Source: Microbacterium sorbitolivorans (GTDB lineage Bacteria > Actinomycetota > Actinomycetes > Actinomycetales > Microbacteriaceae). From it: 64,000 nt of DNA. The translations under genes and the position numbers were made by a program. Location of the stretch: positions 372,001 through 436,000 of the forward strand of contig NZ_KZ848474.1 of assembly GCF_003327285.1 (NCBI RefSeq), given 5' to 3'. The notes beneath the pieces were generated by a model, which was given only the letters and a program-made list of their open reading frames with translations, had not been told where the DNA came from and did no database searches. Shown here one piece after another: positions 34,122-43,313 of this stretch (the first letter of the stretch is position 1; every line of letters begins with the position of its first letter).

Positions 34122-34268
34122 TCACGGCAATGGCGCCGACCCGAGCGGCACGGCCAGCGGGCTACCCGCGACGGGATCCGGCACAAAGATGCACTCGAGG
34201 CCAAAGACCTCTCTCACCAGCTCGGCCGTCAACCGCGCGAGCATCCCGGTGGGGTGCGCCGCCACGAG
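34122..34268 (-). other. Short stretch with possible gene remnant
   Basis: A minus-strand frame reads ALVAAHPTGMLARLTAELV and then REVFGLECIFVPDPVAGSPL before a stop at 34122. It has protein-like composition but no start or recognisable family. It may be the tail of a lost gene between the dehydrogenase terminator and the membrane-protein gene; I can say no more. Confidence 0.25.
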
Positions 34269-34306
34269 CGCCGTGGGGCACCGAACAGCCGGTGCCCCAC
34301 GGCGCG
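34269..34306 (-). terminator. Strong hairpin after the butanediol-type dehydrogenase
   Basis: CCGTGGGGCACCG and CGGTGCCCCACGG form a perfect inverted repeat with a short AACAG-centred loop, 18 bp beyond the dehydrogenase stop. There is no long T-run, but position and stem strength fit a terminator. Confidence 0.7.
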
Positions 34307-34323
34307 TGAGTGAGGGCGTGGCC

Positions 34324-35400
34324 TCAGAGCCCCTTGCCGCTGGGTGAGACAAGGATCTTCACGGCGGTCTCGTTGTGGTTGATGAGGGTGTCGAAGCCCT
34401 TGTCCACGAGATCCTCGAGACCGATCTTGCCCGTGATGAACGGCTTCAGGTCGATCTTGCCCGACTCGACGAGCGCGATCGTCTCCGGGTGGGAGTTGAC
34501 GTAGCCGATGGTGCCGCGGACGTCGATCTCCTTCATGACGAGCTTGTGCATGTCGAAGGATGCCTTCTTGCCCCAGATCGAGACGACCACGATCACTCCC
34601 GTCGGCCGTACCGTGTCCATGAGCGTGTCGAAGACGACCTGGACCGAGGTGCACTCGAAGGCAACATCGGCGCCCTTGCCGTCGGTGAGCTTCTTGACCT
34701 CGGCGACGACGTCGACCTCGGCGGGGTTGAGCGCGACGTCGGCCACCCCGGCGTCGAGGGCTTTCTGGCGGCGCAGGCCGGACAGCTCGGAGATGATCAC
34801 CTTGACGCCGATGGCGTGCAGCACGGCGGCGGTCAGCTGGCCGATGGGACCGGCGCCGCCGACGACCGCGGTCTGCCCGGCCTTGACGCCGGAACGCTTG
34901 ACGGCGTGGAAGGCGACGGAGAGCGGCTCGATGAGAGCGGCTTCGTCGAGCGCGACGGACGAGTCGATCTTGTGAACCCACCGGCGCTTGACGACGATGT
35001 TCTCGGAGAGCCCGCCACCGCGGCCGGCGAGGCCGATGAAGTTCATGTCCTCGGAGAGGTGGTAGTCCACCGACTCGGGGCCGGTGTAGACATCGTCGCG
35101 CAGAATGTAGGGCTCGACGACCACGTGGTCGCCCACGGCCAGGTCATCGACGCCCTCGCCCAGCTCCGAAATCACGCCGGAGAACTCGTGACCCAGGGTC
35201 ACGGGCGCGTCTTCGCCCGAGATCGGGTGCGGATGCCCGTGCTTGGGGGCGAAAATGGGTCCCTCAAGATACTCGTGCAGGTCGGTGCCGCAGATACCGC
35301 ACCATGCGACATCGATGCGCACCGTGCCGGCTTCGAGCGGCTGAGGGGTGATGTCTTCGATCCGGATGTCACCGCGATCGTAGAAACGTGCTGCCTTCAC
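34324..35400 (-). CDS. Zinc-dependent 2,3-butanediol-type alcohol dehydrogenase
   Basis: Medium-chain dehydrogenase of 358 residues, closest to (R,R)-butanediol dehydrogenases. The catalytic zinc ligands are in WCGICGTDLHEYLEGP (Cys) and TLGHEFSGVI (His-Glu). The structural-zinc Cys cluster of longer family members is absent, since PYILRDDVYTG replaces it. The Rossmann motif is VVGGAGPIGQL near residue 179. It would reduce acetoin/diacetyl or oxidise butanediol with NAD(H). It stands alone, with a terminator downstream. Confidence 0.87.
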   Translation of the reverse strand: MKAARFYDRGDIRIEDITPQPLEAGTVRIDVAWCGICGTDLHEYLEGPIFAPKHGHPHPISGEDAPVTLGHEFSGVISELGEGVDDLAVGDHVVVEPYILRDDVYTGPESVDYHLSEDMNFIGLAGRGGGLSENIVVKRRWVHKIDSSVALDEAALIEPLSVAFHAVKRSGVKAGQTAVVGGAGPIGQLTAAVLHAIGVKVIISELSGLRRQKALDAGVADVALNPAEVDVVAEVKKLTDGKGADVAFECTSVQVVFDTLMDTVRPTGVIVVVSIWGKKASFDMHKLVMKEIDVRGTIGYVNSHPETIALVESGKIDLKPFITGKIGLEDLVDKGFDTLINHNETAVKILVSPSGKGL

Positions 35401-35557
35401 TGTAGGAACCTCTTTCTTGTGGGGCCGGGTTCGATTGGGGAGCCGGTGGGCTCGTCTCCCACGCTATTCCTTTCAGATCCACACCGCGACATATTGGTGA
35501 TATCTGTCGAAACCCGGCCCAGACCGCGATCAACGATGGTCTGCGAGGGGCGTGGCC

Positions 35558-35640
35558 TTACAAATCGTCCAGCGGCGCCGACGGATCCACGAGGCGCGTC
35601 TCGCATATCTCGACGCGGTCGCGGATGAGACGCTGCGTAG
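35558..35640 (-). pseudogene. C-terminal remnant of a ferredoxin reductase gene
   Basis: The last codons of a minus frame ending at TAA 35558 read LIRDRVEICETRLVDPSAPLDDL, closely matching the C-terminus LIRERVEIDEAQLADPSVPLEEL of the intact ferredoxin reductase at 41965-43176. Nothing upstream of it matches. The DNA is about 75% identical by eye, so it is an old paralog tail. It sits 50 bp from the end of the helicase-nuclease gene and probably marks an insertion/deletion boundary. Confidence 0.65.
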
Positions 35641-35693
35641 GTACATGTGCGTGTCGGCGAACACGCCGCGAGCGGTTGTGATGTCTCGGAACT

Positions 35694-38600
35694 TCAGCCC
35701 TTCTTCCAGTGGGAGGGAAACCAGCCGGCCCGCGTGACCGTGCAGACATACACAGGATCTCCGTCCACGAGGGTGGCCATTGTGCCTCGCTGATCGACCT
35801 TGAATCGACCACCGCTCGGCCGAACTGCCCACATCAGGTCCCGGACGACGGCTGCCCGATCCGCACCAATCACGTCAGCGAGTGTCCGCCCGCCATTGAG
35901 CGACTGTACGTTTCCCTGGGTATCGAGCTGGTACGGCAGACCTCCGCCCCATGCCGCGGCCGCATCGGCGGCGTTTCCTCCGAGCATGAGAAGGGCCGGT
36001 TCTTCTGCACTTTGCATCTCGGTCGGCTGCGCCCCGCCGACACCACGCATCAACCGCTTGGACTCGCCAGTTAGGCGCGGGACGGATAGGCCAGGCAGCG
36101 TTGGCTCAGGCACTGCCCTGACCGAATGTGCCTCGAGGTAGGCATCGCGAACATGATCCGGGATTCTGCCTCGCTCACCGATACTGTGTCCCTGTTCGCG
36201 GGCCCACTCTCGGATGTTCGAAACCGTAGGCGTAAGCGGGCCGCCTTGCTGCTGCATGCTCTGCGATTGCGGCAAGGTCGTCGAGTCATCCTCATCAGAT
36301 GTCTCGACGATCTCGGTGAGCTCAATCCGCTCCATTCCGACGACCACGACATCGCTCGGTGATAGCTCTTCGACGCTGTCGGTGCTCACGCGGCCGTTCT
36401 GGGTCGCCGCATCTTGCGCCGCGTCGGCACGGAGCTCAGCTAGCCGCTTCGCATCACGAGCTTCTTGCCGCACACGCGCAAGTTTCTCTGTGCCTTCGGC
36501 TCGCTCCCGCATCTCCTCGAGCCTCTGCCACAGGGGCTCGAGCGCCGCTTCGGGGTCCAGGTAGTACTTCGAGGCCCGGATGCGCCAGAACGTCCATCCG
36601 AGGCGCTCGAGCACGCGCTGGCGGCGAACATCCTCATCCCACTTTTCAGGGCCGTGGAAGGCGTCGCCGTCGCACTCGATCGCTAGGCGTTCACCTCGGG
36701 CGACATTCACGACCATGTCGATTCGGTAGCTACCCACTCGGTGTTGAGGATCCACGGTGAACCCGCGCTCGAGAAGCTTCGTGAGTACATCACGTTCGAA
36801 CTTCGATTCTGTGCGCGCGTAGAGATCATCTGCTTCCTCGCCACGGTGATGACCCTGTGCGTACTCGATCATCGCACGGCGCTGATCCGCATGGTTCAAC
36901 GTCGAGGGATCCATGCTGTGGACGATCCAAAGCTGGTCTTGAGCACGCGACGCTGCAACGTTGGCCCACTGCGAATACATCGGCGAGGTTGCCGCGTACG
37001 ATGCGTCATGAGCAACCATCGATACGAACATCACGTTCCGCTCGTCACCTTGGAACAGGGGCGGGTTGCCGACACGAAGGCGCCGACGCTCGAACTCAGC
37101 GTCGCCGATCTCCTCGCGAATCAGATCCTGGATGATCTGCGCCTGCGGGCCGCTCATCATGGTGACGACGCCGAAGGTGAGTCCGTCATAAGCCGTATCG
37201 TTGGCGCACTGCGCGATCTGCGCCGCGATCACCTTCGCCTCGTCATAGTTCACACGACTCGTGCCGGATTTCATGGAGACAGCGTCCTCGACGTGGATGA
37301 CGCGCAACGGCTCACCGATCTGGGGGACGCCGACCTCGCGCAGCGGGAGAATCTGTCCGCCGTAGTATCGATTCGAGAACCCGATAATCTCCGGCACGCA
37401 CCGGAAGTGCTCCTTGAGCGCGATCGTGGACGGGAACGCTCGCCCAGAAATCGAATAGAGGGAGTCGTCCAGGGTGAGGAGCTTGGCCTCGGGCATGCCG
37501 CGTAGGTGCTGGTCCTGTAATGCGGCGATGCGATCGGTCTGGATTCCCACTCGCGCGGGTGTCGTCTGCTTGTCATCACCGACGACCACGGTCTTCTTGC
37601 CGAGGGCCAGCACACCGAGCGAGAGCAAATCGCACTGCGAAGACTCGTCGACCACGACGACATCGAAGAGGTCTGACACACGCGGGTCAAAGTTTTCGAG
37701 CACACGATAGATCGGCATGATCCAGACCGGAACGGCTCCCATCGCCGCCGGGAGCGCCTCCCGCGCCGCTGCTTGAAAGCGCGGCGCGTTCTTGCCGGTT
37801 CCCTTACCCACGCGCTTAACGGCGCTGAGCCACGTCTCGAGGGCGCGCCTCTGACGGTCCTTACTGTTGTTCTTCAGCTCAGTGCGGGCGGACCGACTTG
37901 CAAGATCGACGATCGTCCGTTGCAGCTCCTGTGAATCAGTGTGCGACTTCTCCATCAGTTCATCGATGTCGGTCGTTGAATGCAGGTTGGCAAGCCAGGT
38001 ACGAGCCTTCGCGCGATCCCATGCGAGCGGAGCGTCCTCGATCTCTCCGATCGTCTCGTGCGCTCCCCGCGACTCAGCGATCGACCGGGCCCAACGCGGC
38101 GCTCCGGCATCCGCGATTCGTCGTCGAAGCTCATCGGCGCGCAGTACCCGTGCACGCACTCCGGCGAGCCTCTGTGCCTCATCGAGCGCATCGCCCCACC
38201 GGTCAACCTGCGCGAGCTGAAGCGCGGTGTATAGATTTCCCCAGAGCGGAGAAGCATGATCCGCCCGGCTTGCCTCCTGGACGCGCGCTGCAAGACGGTC
38301 CAATTCGGCAGACAACTGACGCTCCTCGACGCGCGCGGCGGCACGATCGAGCAATCCCGCCATCATCTCGAGGGCTTCCGACGTGAGTATGCCCGGCCGA
38401 GTCGTGGCGAACTGTCCGACACGTTCCATCAACGCAGGAGCGGCGTTGGTCCACCAGTGATGGATTGCGTCAACGCTCGAAGCAAGCTGAGGGGCGACAA
38501 AGACGAATGCGCCGTCCTGCGGAGGGACGGGTATCTGGCAGGCCGCGTACGTCTGCGACATCGTCACATACGCATCGCGCTTCATCGCACGTAGCTCCAC

Positions 38601-40910
38601 CTCGGTGCGTACGAGTTCCAGCTGAGCGGGCGTCGTGATAGCGCTCCCGTCGACACGGACCGCGGCGGCCAATTCCTTGAGTTCCTTCGACGCGAAGAGC
38701 GGAAGCTTCTTGCCAGCGGCGACACGTTCGCTCCACGCCTGCAGCAGAGGGACTTGCTCCGCCGGATTCCCGTCTGGTACATCGACGATGTGTCCCGTCA
38801 GCCGGCTCGCAAGGTCTCGAGCCATACCGAGCTTCTGACGCACAGCTACGTTGTGTTGCATCACCCAGCTCGCCGCCGGATCGTTCGACCTCACGGCAGC
38901 CGCGAACTGATCCTGCCACGATCCAGAGATCGTCCGGAGGTAGACCGCACTCTCTCGGAACCACTGGGAGTTCTCCCGCATTGAATCGAGCGAGAGCGCG
39001 TCGAGCGCGTCGACACGCAGACCCTGATCTTCGAGAGACGTTACGGCAGTACGCAATGTCTCCCGCCGCGACAGTCGTTCGTGCAGATCCGCGGCCGTAG
39101 GGAGCCAGTCCGCCTCCGGCAGGTCGAGCACGGCTGCAGCAGACTCCTCCGCCGAGACAACCCGCAGGGTGTCGCGGAGCTCAGCGAGCTCGTCGGTGCT
39201 GACGGGGAACGACGCATCCGTAGGCACCCTGTCGGCGACAACGTCAAGATGGCGGCGTTCGGCCAGCCACTCCGCGACCTGCGGCGCGCGTGCCGACCCA
39301 GCGGGCAGCAGGTACTCGCTCTGCTCACTCTGGAGGGCGCGAACCAGAGCTGCATCGGTGCGCACAATCGATTCGCGGAGAACATCAACGGTGGAACCGA
39401 GCTCTGCGATCCGCCGTTCCTCAGTCGCGACATCGAGCGACGAGAGCGAATCCTGCATCGCCTGGGCGGAACTGCGCAGATCTTCCATTGCGCTCGGCGT
39501 CGACCCGAGAACCGCGAGCGACAGGTCACGTAGCTCGGAGGGAATCTTGTCGCGTAGAACCGTCAGCGCCTGCTCCTTCTCAGCAGTGACGAGCACACGC
39601 TTCCCCTGAGCAACCAGGTGCGAGACAAGATTGACGATCGTATGCGACTTTCCCGTTCCGGGAGGTCCTTGGACAGTCACACCGCGCGAGGTAGCAAGCT
39701 GCTGCGCAATGCGAGCTTGCTCAGCGTTCGCGGGCAGTGGCATCAGAAGCCGCTCGGCGGTGCCATCGTTCGACACGACGGTGCGCCCCATTCCTAGAAT
39801 GGCGTCGTCCACGCGATCGCTGTCTGCCACTACCGATGCGAGGCCTTCCGGCAAGAAATTCTCAGCACGGATCTTGTGCGCGAGCTCGTCGTAGAAGCGC
39901 TCCTGCCGCATCGGCCGACGGCGGAGAAACAGCACCCACCCGTCGTTCAGACGCGGTGCCGCCGCGGGCGCGGGAAAGTCGACGTCTTCCACAAGGCTGG
40001 CGTCGAGGCCCATGGGGGCGACGATCTGCTGGCGCGTTGCCAAGCGCTCGTCGTCGTCCCAGACGTTTGGCGGTGTGTCTCGCAGCGTCGCCTGTAGCCT
40101 CGTCAGGGCTTCGAGCCCAGAGAGGCCGGTTCCTTCGACGGCGTTGAGCTCAAGTTCAACCGTTTGCTCGGGAATCACCCGAATCGTCGCATCCTGCGGG
40201 TCGACCTCGATGATCGCCCGCGATGTGAGCATCGGCGATACGATCGACTCGTTCTCGGTGCGTACGCCGAGAACAAGCTGGCCCCAGATGATCTCGTGCG
40301 TTGCTGCGTCTGCTTCCGCGCGAAGGTGTAGCTCATACAGGCGGGTGTAGAGATCCCTCGCCGCAAACGTCGGTCGGTGCGTCTCCGCCCACGTAACCCA
40401 TGTGCCCGCTACCCATTTGTCGAAGGCATCTCGAACGCCCTTCATGAGCTGCTCACGAAGCTCTCGACGTCGTTGCAGCACCTCCTCGTCGGCACCTCGG
40501 TCCGGCGGCCCGAGCTCCTCGATGACACGGGATTCAACGCGCTGCTTTGCCGCTTGCTCCAACAATCGCGGCTCGGAACTCGCGGATTCCAGCGCTCCCT
40601 TGGGCCCGACGAGACCGATGAGACCGCTAGGAACATCGAGCACTGGCGGTGCCGGTACGCGCGCGACCGAAAGCCACGCCGGGCGGTCTTCCCCGGGCCC
40701 TACGGCCACCGCGCGATGGACAGGTACCGCGGAGGGCCACACCACGGTCTCATTCGAGCGAATGTCGCGTACCGGCTTCGGGCCGATCTCGCGTGCGACA
40801 GCAGAGAGATACTCGAGTAGCGCGTAGCTCTGATCGAGAACCGACTTCTCGGCGGTACGTTCAGTTGCATCCGGCATGCGGCTCTGCCTCTCTGGTGATG
40901 CACGATCCAT
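35694..40910 (-). CDS. SF1 helicase - PD-(D/E)XK nuclease - Lsr2 fusion protein (candidate phage defence)
   Basis: Giant single protein of up to 1738 residues. An N-terminal part (about 1-390) resembles the DUF4011-type region of defence helicases. The SF1 motor is split: Walker A GPPGTGKS at 415-422, then a long helical insertion, then Walker B VVVVDESSQ (Asp1088-Glu1089), GDDKQ at 1111-1115 and the late motif ANVAASRAQDQLWIVHS. A nuclease of the MTES_1575/DUF559 type follows, with Asp1398 (YRIDMV) and Glu1412-Cys-Asp1414 (AIECDGDAFH). Near 1560-1595 lies an Lsr2-like DNA-binding motif, NIREWAREQGHSIGERGRIP. The last ~100 residues are unassigned. ATG 40877, with GAGAGG upstream, may be the true start. 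No partner genes adjoin it. Confidence 0.85.
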   Translation of the reverse strand: MDRASPERQSRMPDATERTAEKSVLDQSYALLEYLSAVAREIGPKPVRDIRSNETVVWPSAVPVHRAVAVGPGEDRPAWLSVARVPAPPVLDVPSGLIGLVGPKGALESASSEPRLLEQAAKQRVESRVIEELGPPDRGADEEVLQRRRELREQLMKGVRDAFDKWVAGTWVTWAETHRPTFAARDLYTRLYELHLRAEADAATHEIIWGQLVLGVRTENESIVSPMLTSRAIIEVDPQDATIRVIPEQTVELELNAVEGTGLSGLEALTRLQATLRDTPPNVWDDDERLATRQQIVAPMGLDASLVEDVDFPAPAAAPRLNDGWVLFLRRRPMRQERFYDELAHKIRAENFLPEGLASVVADSDRVDDAILGMGRTVVSNDGTAERLLMPLPANAEQARIAQQLATSRGVTVQGPPGTGKSHTIVNLVSHLVAQGKRVLVTAEKEQALTVLRDKIPSELRDLSLAVLGSTPSAMEDLRSSAQAMQDSLSSLDVATEERRIAELGSTVDVLRESIVRTDAALVRALQSEQSEYLLPAGSARAPQVAEWLAERRHLDVVADRVPTDASFPVSTDELAELRDTLRVVSAEESAAAVLDLPEADWLPTAADLHERLSRRETLRTAVTSLEDQGLRVDALDALSLDSMRENSQWFRESAVYLRTISGSWQDQFAAAVRSNDPAASWVMQHNVAVRQKLGMARDLASRLTGHIVDVPDGNPAEQVPLLQAWSERVAAGKKLPLFASKELKELAAAVRVDGSAITTPAQLELVRTEVELRAMKRDAYVTMSQTYAACQIPVPPQDGAFVFVAPQLASSVDAIHHWWTNAAPALMERVGQFATTRPGILTSEALEMMAGLLDRAAARVEERQLSAELDRLAARVQEASRADHASPLWGNLYTALQLAQVDRWGDALDEAQRLAGVRARVLRADELRRRIADAGAPRWARSIAESRGAHETIGEIEDAPLAWDRAKARTWLANLHSTTDIDELMEKSHTDSQELQRTIVDLASRSARTELKNNSKDRQRRALETWLSAVKRVGKGTGKNAPRFQAAAREALPAAMGAVPVWIMPIYRVLENFDPRVSDLFDVVVVDESSQCDLLSLGVLALGKKTVVVGDDKQTTPARVGIQTDRIAALQDQHLRGMPEAKLLTLDDSLYSISGRAFPSTIALKEHFRCVPEIIGFSNRYYGGQILPLREVGVPQIGEPLRVIHVEDAVSMKSGTSRVNYDEAKVIAAQIAQCANDTAYDGLTFGVVTMMSGPQAQIIQDLIREEIGDAEFERRRLRVGNPPLFQGDERNVMFVSMVAHDASYAATSPMYSQWANVAASRAQDQLWIVHSMDPSTLNHADQRRAMIEYAQGHHRGEEADDLYARTESKFERDVLTKLLERGFTVDPQHRVGSYRIDMVVNVARGERLAIECDGDAFHGPEKWDEDVRRQRVLERLGWTFWRIRASKYYLDPEAALEPLWQRLEEMRERAEGTEKLARVRQEARDAKRLAELRADAAQDAATQNGRVSTDSVEELSPSDVVVVGMERIELTEIVETSDEDDSTTLPQSQSMQQQGGPLTPTVSNIREWAREQGHSIGERGRIPDHVRDAYLEAHSVRAVPEPTLPGLSVPRLTGESKRLMRGVGGAQPTEMQSAEEPALLMLGGNAADAAAAWGGGLPYQLDTQGNVQSLNGGRTLADVIGADRAAVVRDLMWAVRPSGGRFKVDQRGTMATLVDGDPVYVCTVTRAGWFPSHWKKG

Positions 40911-41276
40911 CCTCAGGCGTCACTATGGTGCAGACGCCTCGATCGAGCATTGTCTCAGGTTGCGCCTCGTCTCGCGCACGGCCCCGGCCCCAAGGAGCGG
41001 TCGTATCAAACACCTTCATTGCGAGATCTTTTCTCGGCGACTGACATCAGCACGATGACGATCGAACACGCGACGCACTCCGAGGGCGTCGATCACGTCG
41101 CGCGGACCATTCACGAAGGCGGGTTTGCTCGGCTCAGATTGGCTCTGCAGATCATTCAGCCAGCACACGACGCTCCTTCTTCGGACACGGAGATATTACT
41201 TGATTCTCGCATCTCGGCCGCCGTTACCCCGCCCCGCTCGGCTCTGCCCGTTCGACCCCCGCGGGGAGAGCCCAGC
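40911..41276. other. Intergenic region upstream of the helicase-nuclease gene
   Basis: This 366-bp gap separates the helicase-nuclease gene from the DUF6226 gene, both on the minus strand. It is less GC-rich than the flanks and must hold the helicase promoter, but I see no convincing -10/-35 pair, operator, RNA gene or repeat. Short open frames crossing it look random. Confidence 0.5.
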
Positions 41277-41927
41277 CTAGGCTACGGACCGCGGCCAGGC
41301 CGCCCACCCATCGGGGACATCGCGAAGAAGAGGGGTCGCGGCTCTGAGACGCTCCGCGGGATAGTCGCGGGCGCGTGATCGGCCGGACCTCGCGCCGTCG
41401 TCGGGGTACGTGTATGCGTACTCCACCCAGGGACGGAGCCCGCGTTCGACGGTCTCCCGGTAGGTGCCCGCGACGACGGCGAACACGAGCTGTTCGAGGT
41501 CATCGGCCTCGAACTGCCAGTTCGAATCGCAGGCGTCGCAACCGCATATCGGGTACGGGAAGTCGTGCAGCAGGCCCGCATGCACGGAGATTCCCGGGTA
41601 CGTGGTGAGCACGAACGTCAGGGGCGCACACGCCGGGTCATTCGGTCGGATCCGCACGGCACGCACCGCGTCGTGGAACGACGGACGCATCAGATCCGTC
41701 GCCGTCGCGGCATCCTCATCGATCTCGACGTCATAGTTCTCGCGGAGGTGCGCGATGAGAGCGTCGGCGATCGCGTGCAGCGGCGCGAATCGCTCGGGAT
41801 GCGTCTCGACCGAATAGGTGTCCTCCGGCGGCGAGCCATGCCACCGGTTCCCGTAGTCGATCACCTGACCGTCGGCATCGCGGAACACCGGGGCGTCGAC
41901 GGAGGGACGGACGTAGGAGCTCATCAC
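41277..41927 (-). CDS. DUF6226 family protein
   Basis: Soluble protein of 216 residues of unknown function, widespread in Microbacteriaceae. The opening YVRPSVDAPVFRDADGQVIDYGNRW and the segment GLLHDFPYPICGCDACDSNWQFEADDLEQLVFAVVAG are the parts I recognise as DUF6226; CGCDAC could bind a metal. The sequence is acidic with no signal or membrane segment. It is separated from the ferredoxin reductase by 37 bp and may share its transcript. Confidence 0.72.
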   Translation of the reverse strand: MMSSYVRPSVDAPVFRDADGQVIDYGNRWHGSPPEDTYSVETHPERFAPLHAIADALIAHLRENYDVEIDEDAATATDLMRPSFHDAVRAVRIRPNDPACAPLTFVLTTYPGISVHAGLLHDFPYPICGCDACDSNWQFEADDLEQLVFAVVAGTYRETVERGLRPWVEYAYTYPDDGARSGRSRARDYPAERLRAATPLLRDVPDGWAAWPRSVA

Positions 41928-41964
41928 GTCATCTTGCCCTGCCGACGTTCAGAGCACACCGGCG

Positions 41965-43176
41965 CTACAGCTCCTCCAGCGGCACCGACGGATCCGCGAG
42001 CTGCGCCTCATCGATCTCGACGCGTTCACGGATGAGGTGCTGCACCTGCTCGTTGACGTCCCAGACGTTGACGTTCATACCCGCGACGACGCGGCCATCC
42101 GCGACCCAGAACGCGATGAATTCGCGGCCCGCACGGTCGCCGCGGATCACCAGGTGCGCGCCCGTCATGAGCGGCGCATATCCGGAGAACTCCATGCCGA
42201 GGTCGTACTGATCGGTGAAGAAGTAGGGAACGCCGTCGAGCGTCGCGTCGCCGCCCGTGATCGTCGACGCGGCAATCTTGCCGGTCGCGATCGCGGTCGC
42301 CCAGTGCTCCGTCCGGATCCGCTCGCCGAGCACGGGGTGCAGGGCGTTCGCGATGTCGCCGATCGCGAGGATCCCGGGAACCGAGGTGTTCATGCGCTCG
42401 TCGACGAGCACGCCGTTGTCGACCGCGAGGCCCGCCTCCTCGGCGAGCGCGGTGTTGAGCTCCGCGCCGATGCCGACGATCACGAGATCGGCGGGGATCG
42501 ATTCGTCGTCCGTGCGCACCGCGACGACGGATCCGTTCTCACCCGCCTCGACCGCGGTCACGCGGCGCTCGGGCAGAAAGGTGACACCGTGCTCGCGGTG
42601 CAGCTCGAGGAACATCTCGCCCATCTCGTCGCCGAGCGCCTTCGCGAGCGGCACGCGATCGGGCGAGACGATCGTCACGTCATTGCCGAGCTCGCGCGCC
42701 GCGGCGGCGAGCTCGAGGCCGATCCAGCCGGATCCGATCAGAACCACGCGGCGCCCGCCGCCCAGGAGATCGGCGCGCAGACCGTCGGCGTCGTCAATCG
42801 TGCGCAACATGCGCACGCCTGCGGCGTCGGCGCCCGGAACGTCCAGCGGGCGCGGCGATGCTCCGGTCGCGAGGATCAGGCGGTCGAAGCCGAGCTCCGC
42901 GCCGCTCTCGAGCGCGACGACGCCGTCGGCGATCCGCACCGCCGGATCCGCGACGTGCAGGGTGACGTCGTGCTCGGCCTCCCAGCCCACGGGGTGCGCG
43001 TAGACCTCGTCGAGCCCCTCGGATCCGAGCAGATACCCCTTCGACAGCGGCGGCCGCTGATACGGGCGATGGGTTTCGGCGGTGACGACGTCGATCTGCC
43101 CGTCGAAGCCCCGTTCGCGCAGCCCCTCCGCGGCGGTCGCCGCCGCGAGCCCTCCCCCGATGATGATGACACGCAT
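41965..43176 (-). CDS. FAD-dependent ferredoxin reductase (rhodocoxin/putidaredoxin reductase-like)
   Basis: NAD(P)H:ferredoxin oxidoreductase of 403 residues. The FAD motif is VIIIGGGLAAATAAEGLRERG at the start, with PYQRPPLSKGYLLG. The NAD motif is VVLIGSGWIGLELAAAARELG near 144-164, and the second FAD motif is VPGILAIGDIAN near 264-275. The C-terminal dimerisation domain ends LADPSVPLEEL. Such reductases feed electrons to P450s or Rieske oxygenases, but none is in the window. The gene starts at ATG 43176. Confidence 0.93.
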   Translation of the reverse strand: MRVIIIGGGLAAATAAEGLRERGFDGQIDVVTAETHRPYQRPPLSKGYLLGSEGLDEVYAHPVGWEAEHDVTLHVADPAVRIADGVVALESGAELGFDRLILATGASPRPLDVPGADAAGVRMLRTIDDADGLRADLLGGGRRVVLIGSGWIGLELAAAARELGNDVTIVSPDRVPLAKALGDEMGEMFLELHREHGVTFLPERRVTAVEAGENGSVVAVRTDDESIPADLVIVGIGAELNTALAEEAGLAVDNGVLVDERMNTSVPGILAIGDIANALHPVLGERIRTEHWATAIATGKIAASTITGGDATLDGVPYFFTDQYDLGMEFSGYAPLMTGAHLVIRGDRAGREFIAFWVADGRVVAGMNVNVWDVNEQVQHLIRERVEIDEAQLADPSVPLEEL

Positions 43177-43313
43177 ATCCGCACCCTCTTCCCTGATGGA
43201 CGTGGTTTCACGCTACGCCTGTGCGGGGTGGGTGTCACGGGTGGGTGCGATGAGAATCGAGATCCGCTCCCAGGCCAGCCCTCTCGCCTAGCCACGTTTG
43301 ATGCCACCTGTTC

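Noticed and set aside
40950-41378. 142-codon plus-strand frame upstream of the helicase gene
   Set aside because: No recognisable domain, poor start context and overlap with the DUF6226 gene on the other strand; treated as chance.
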